Shown here: positions 63,032-64,000 of the stretch, piece after piece
Position numbering within the stretch: the stretch's first letter is position 1
Layout of the letters: every line of letters begins with the position of its first letter
Virus record (IMG/VR): IMGVR_UViG_3300043436_003929
Location: 1-64,000 of that record
Source of the DNA: a virus
Reading direction: 5' to 3' (one strand)
DNA: 64,000 nucleotides
Program-made: the position numbers and the translations under genes
Notes under the pieces: generated by a model
Seen by the model: only the letters and a program-made list of their open reading frames with translations
What the model was told of the DNA's origin: nothing
The model's database searches: none

Positions 63032-64000
63032 ATGGCGTGTAGTAAATATACTTTAACAAATACGGGAACAACTATAGTAAACTTTAACTATAGAAGATGT
63101 GATGATTCAATGTGGCAATATCAAGTAAATCTTGATATAAATGAAACCAAATCTATTTGGTTAATAGATGGTACTTTCAATATATCTGATTACTTTGGAT
63201 CTATAGTTGAGATAACTAACGATGGCGGTTTTCCGCCTAATCCAACACCAACACCAAGCGTTACACCAACTCTTACTCCAACAGTTACAGAAACTCCAAC
63301 TAACACACCGACTAATACGGAAACTCCAACACCAACAACCACCATTACCTCAACGCCAACAAATACTCCAACTAACACCCCAACCAATACAGAGACTCCT
63401 ACTCCAACAACAACAGAAACTCCAACACCGACTAATACGGAAACACCTACTAACACTCCAACTGAAACTCCAACAAATACTCCAACTCCAACAATTACTC
63501 AAACGCCAGGTTTATCACCAAGTGAGACACCAACAAATACTCCGACTGAGACTCCTACTCCAACGGTTACAGAAACAACTGCGGAGACACCAACACCTAC
63601 AACAACAGAAACTCCAACCGAAACTCCAACATCAACAGTTACAGAAACACCTACTAATACTCCAACACCGACAACAACTGAAACACCAGGATTATCTCCA
63701 AGTGAGACACCGACTAATACTCCAACGGAAACACCAACAGAAACTCCTACTGCAACTATAACAGAGACACCAACTAATACTCCAACTGAAACTCCTACAT
63801 CAACTGTAACAGAAACTCCTACTGAAACACCTACAAATACACCAACGCCAACTGTGAGTGAAACACCTGGATTAACTCCAAGTGAAACTCCAACAAATAC
63901 TCCAACCGCAACTGTAACAGAAACAACAACTCCTACTCCGACACTAACACAAACTCCAACTTCAACTGACTTGAGTTCAATAACTACATACAGTATTTCA
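63032..64000 (+). CDS. MACSKYT-family fibre protein, 5' part (runs off the right edge)
   Basis: 323 codons open to the window end, no stop. Residues 1-70 ([20 protein letters not shown] and [20 protein letters not shown]) are a close paralogue of the 55499 protein's N-terminal domain. A Pro-Thr stalk (about 70-310) of ETPTNTPT units follows, much longer than the paralogue's. The final residues ([13 protein letters not shown]) leave the stalk and enter a new domain. The gene has its own element after a terminator, so it probably starts another fibre unit. Confidence 0.85.
   Translation, partial: MACSKYTLTNTGTTIVNFNYRRCDDSMWQYQVNLDINETKSIWLIDGTFNISDYFGSIVEITNDGGFPPNPTPTPSVTPTLTPTVTETPTNTPTNTETPTPTTTITSTPTNTPTNTPTNTETPTPTTTETPTPTNTETPTNTPTETPTNTPTPTITQTPGLSPSETPTNTPTETPTPTVTETTAETPTPTTTETPTETPTSTVTETPTNTPTPTTTETPGLSPSETPTNTPTETPTETPTATITETPTNTPTETPTSTVTETPTETPTNTPTPTVSETPGLTPSETPTNTPTATVTETTTPTPTLTQTPTSTDLSSITTYSIS
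63235..63962 (+). repeat. Pro-Thr stalk repeat at the right edge
   Basis: Tandem [15 protein letters not shown] units with recurring [14 protein letters not shown] super-units (about 63510, 63690 and a [10 protein letters not shown] version at 63870), hinting at higher-order duplication of about 180 bp. Confidence 0.82.

Noticed and set aside
43734-64000. Diversity-generating retroelement acting on the fibres
   Set aside because: No reverse transcriptase or template repeat is seen in the window; variation fits repeat recombination.
1-64000. tRNA genes
   Set aside because: I looked for cloverleaf-like GC-rich stretches in the spacers and saw none; a covariance search was not possible.

Overview
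The window is a stretch of a large, strongly AT-rich genome of a contractile-tail (T4-superfamily) bacteriophage. The evidence is a continuous T4-like head module: terminase large subunit, portal, prohead protease, acidic scaffold candidate and gp23-type major capsid protein, in T4-like order. It is joined by a gp5-type baseplate OB-fold protein, a gp55-like sigma factor, PhoH, dUTPase and very long fibre proteins. A Bacteroidota host is likely. Starts mostly lack Shine-Dalgarno sequences, a DUF4494-type small protein is present, two minus-strand genes have good matches to the Bacteroidota promoter (TTTG, 19-20 nt, TAnnTTTG), and the reconstructed bS21-like protein resembles Bacteroidota bS21. 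I cannot name the phage.

Layout: 1-608 (minus) is the 5' part of a ClpB/ClpC-type AAA+ ATPase, divergent from a UVR-motif protein at 808. From 808 to 19458 almost everything is on the plus strand: small conserved phage genes (KTSC, nucleotidyltransferase), a first BspA-like fibre gene, four virion-associated unknowns, then terminase, portal, protease, scaffold and capsid. A frameshifted bS21-like gene sits on the minus strand at 14207-14394. From 19563 to 23602 lies a mixed region: an HNH endonuclease, a lipoprotein, a zinc-ribbon protein and small Cys-motif proteins that may be packaged. From 22326 to 43681 the minus strand carries a tail/baseplate block, a sigma factor, and a long block of glycosyltransferases, a sugar-nucleotide dehydrogenase-like protein and a methyltransferase mixed with PhoH, a degenerate HAD protein, dUTPase, an exonuclease and a WYL protein. 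From 43734 to the right edge the plus strand is a fibre locus of seven genes. They are built from Pro-Thr linkers, Gly-Ser-Ser-Gly collagen-like linkers, PKD/DUF285 (BspA-like) repeats, a module present six times, CBM5/12-like modules and a C-terminal RCC1 propeller.

Working model (inference): the head module makes and fills the capsid, and the gp21-like protease trims capsid proteins at hydrophobic-x-Glu sites. The gp55-like sigma factor may read a recurring TATTTATA element found just upstream of many starts. The fibre locus supplies a modular, recombination-prone adhesin set, and the sugar-enzyme block could glycosylate those Ser/Thr-rich fibres or alter host surface glycans. The observations most worth following are the bS21 gene with an A8 slip site, the TATTTATA element, the glycosylation block next to mucin-like fibres, the Cys-to-Ser dehydrogenase, and the Clp/UVR pair.
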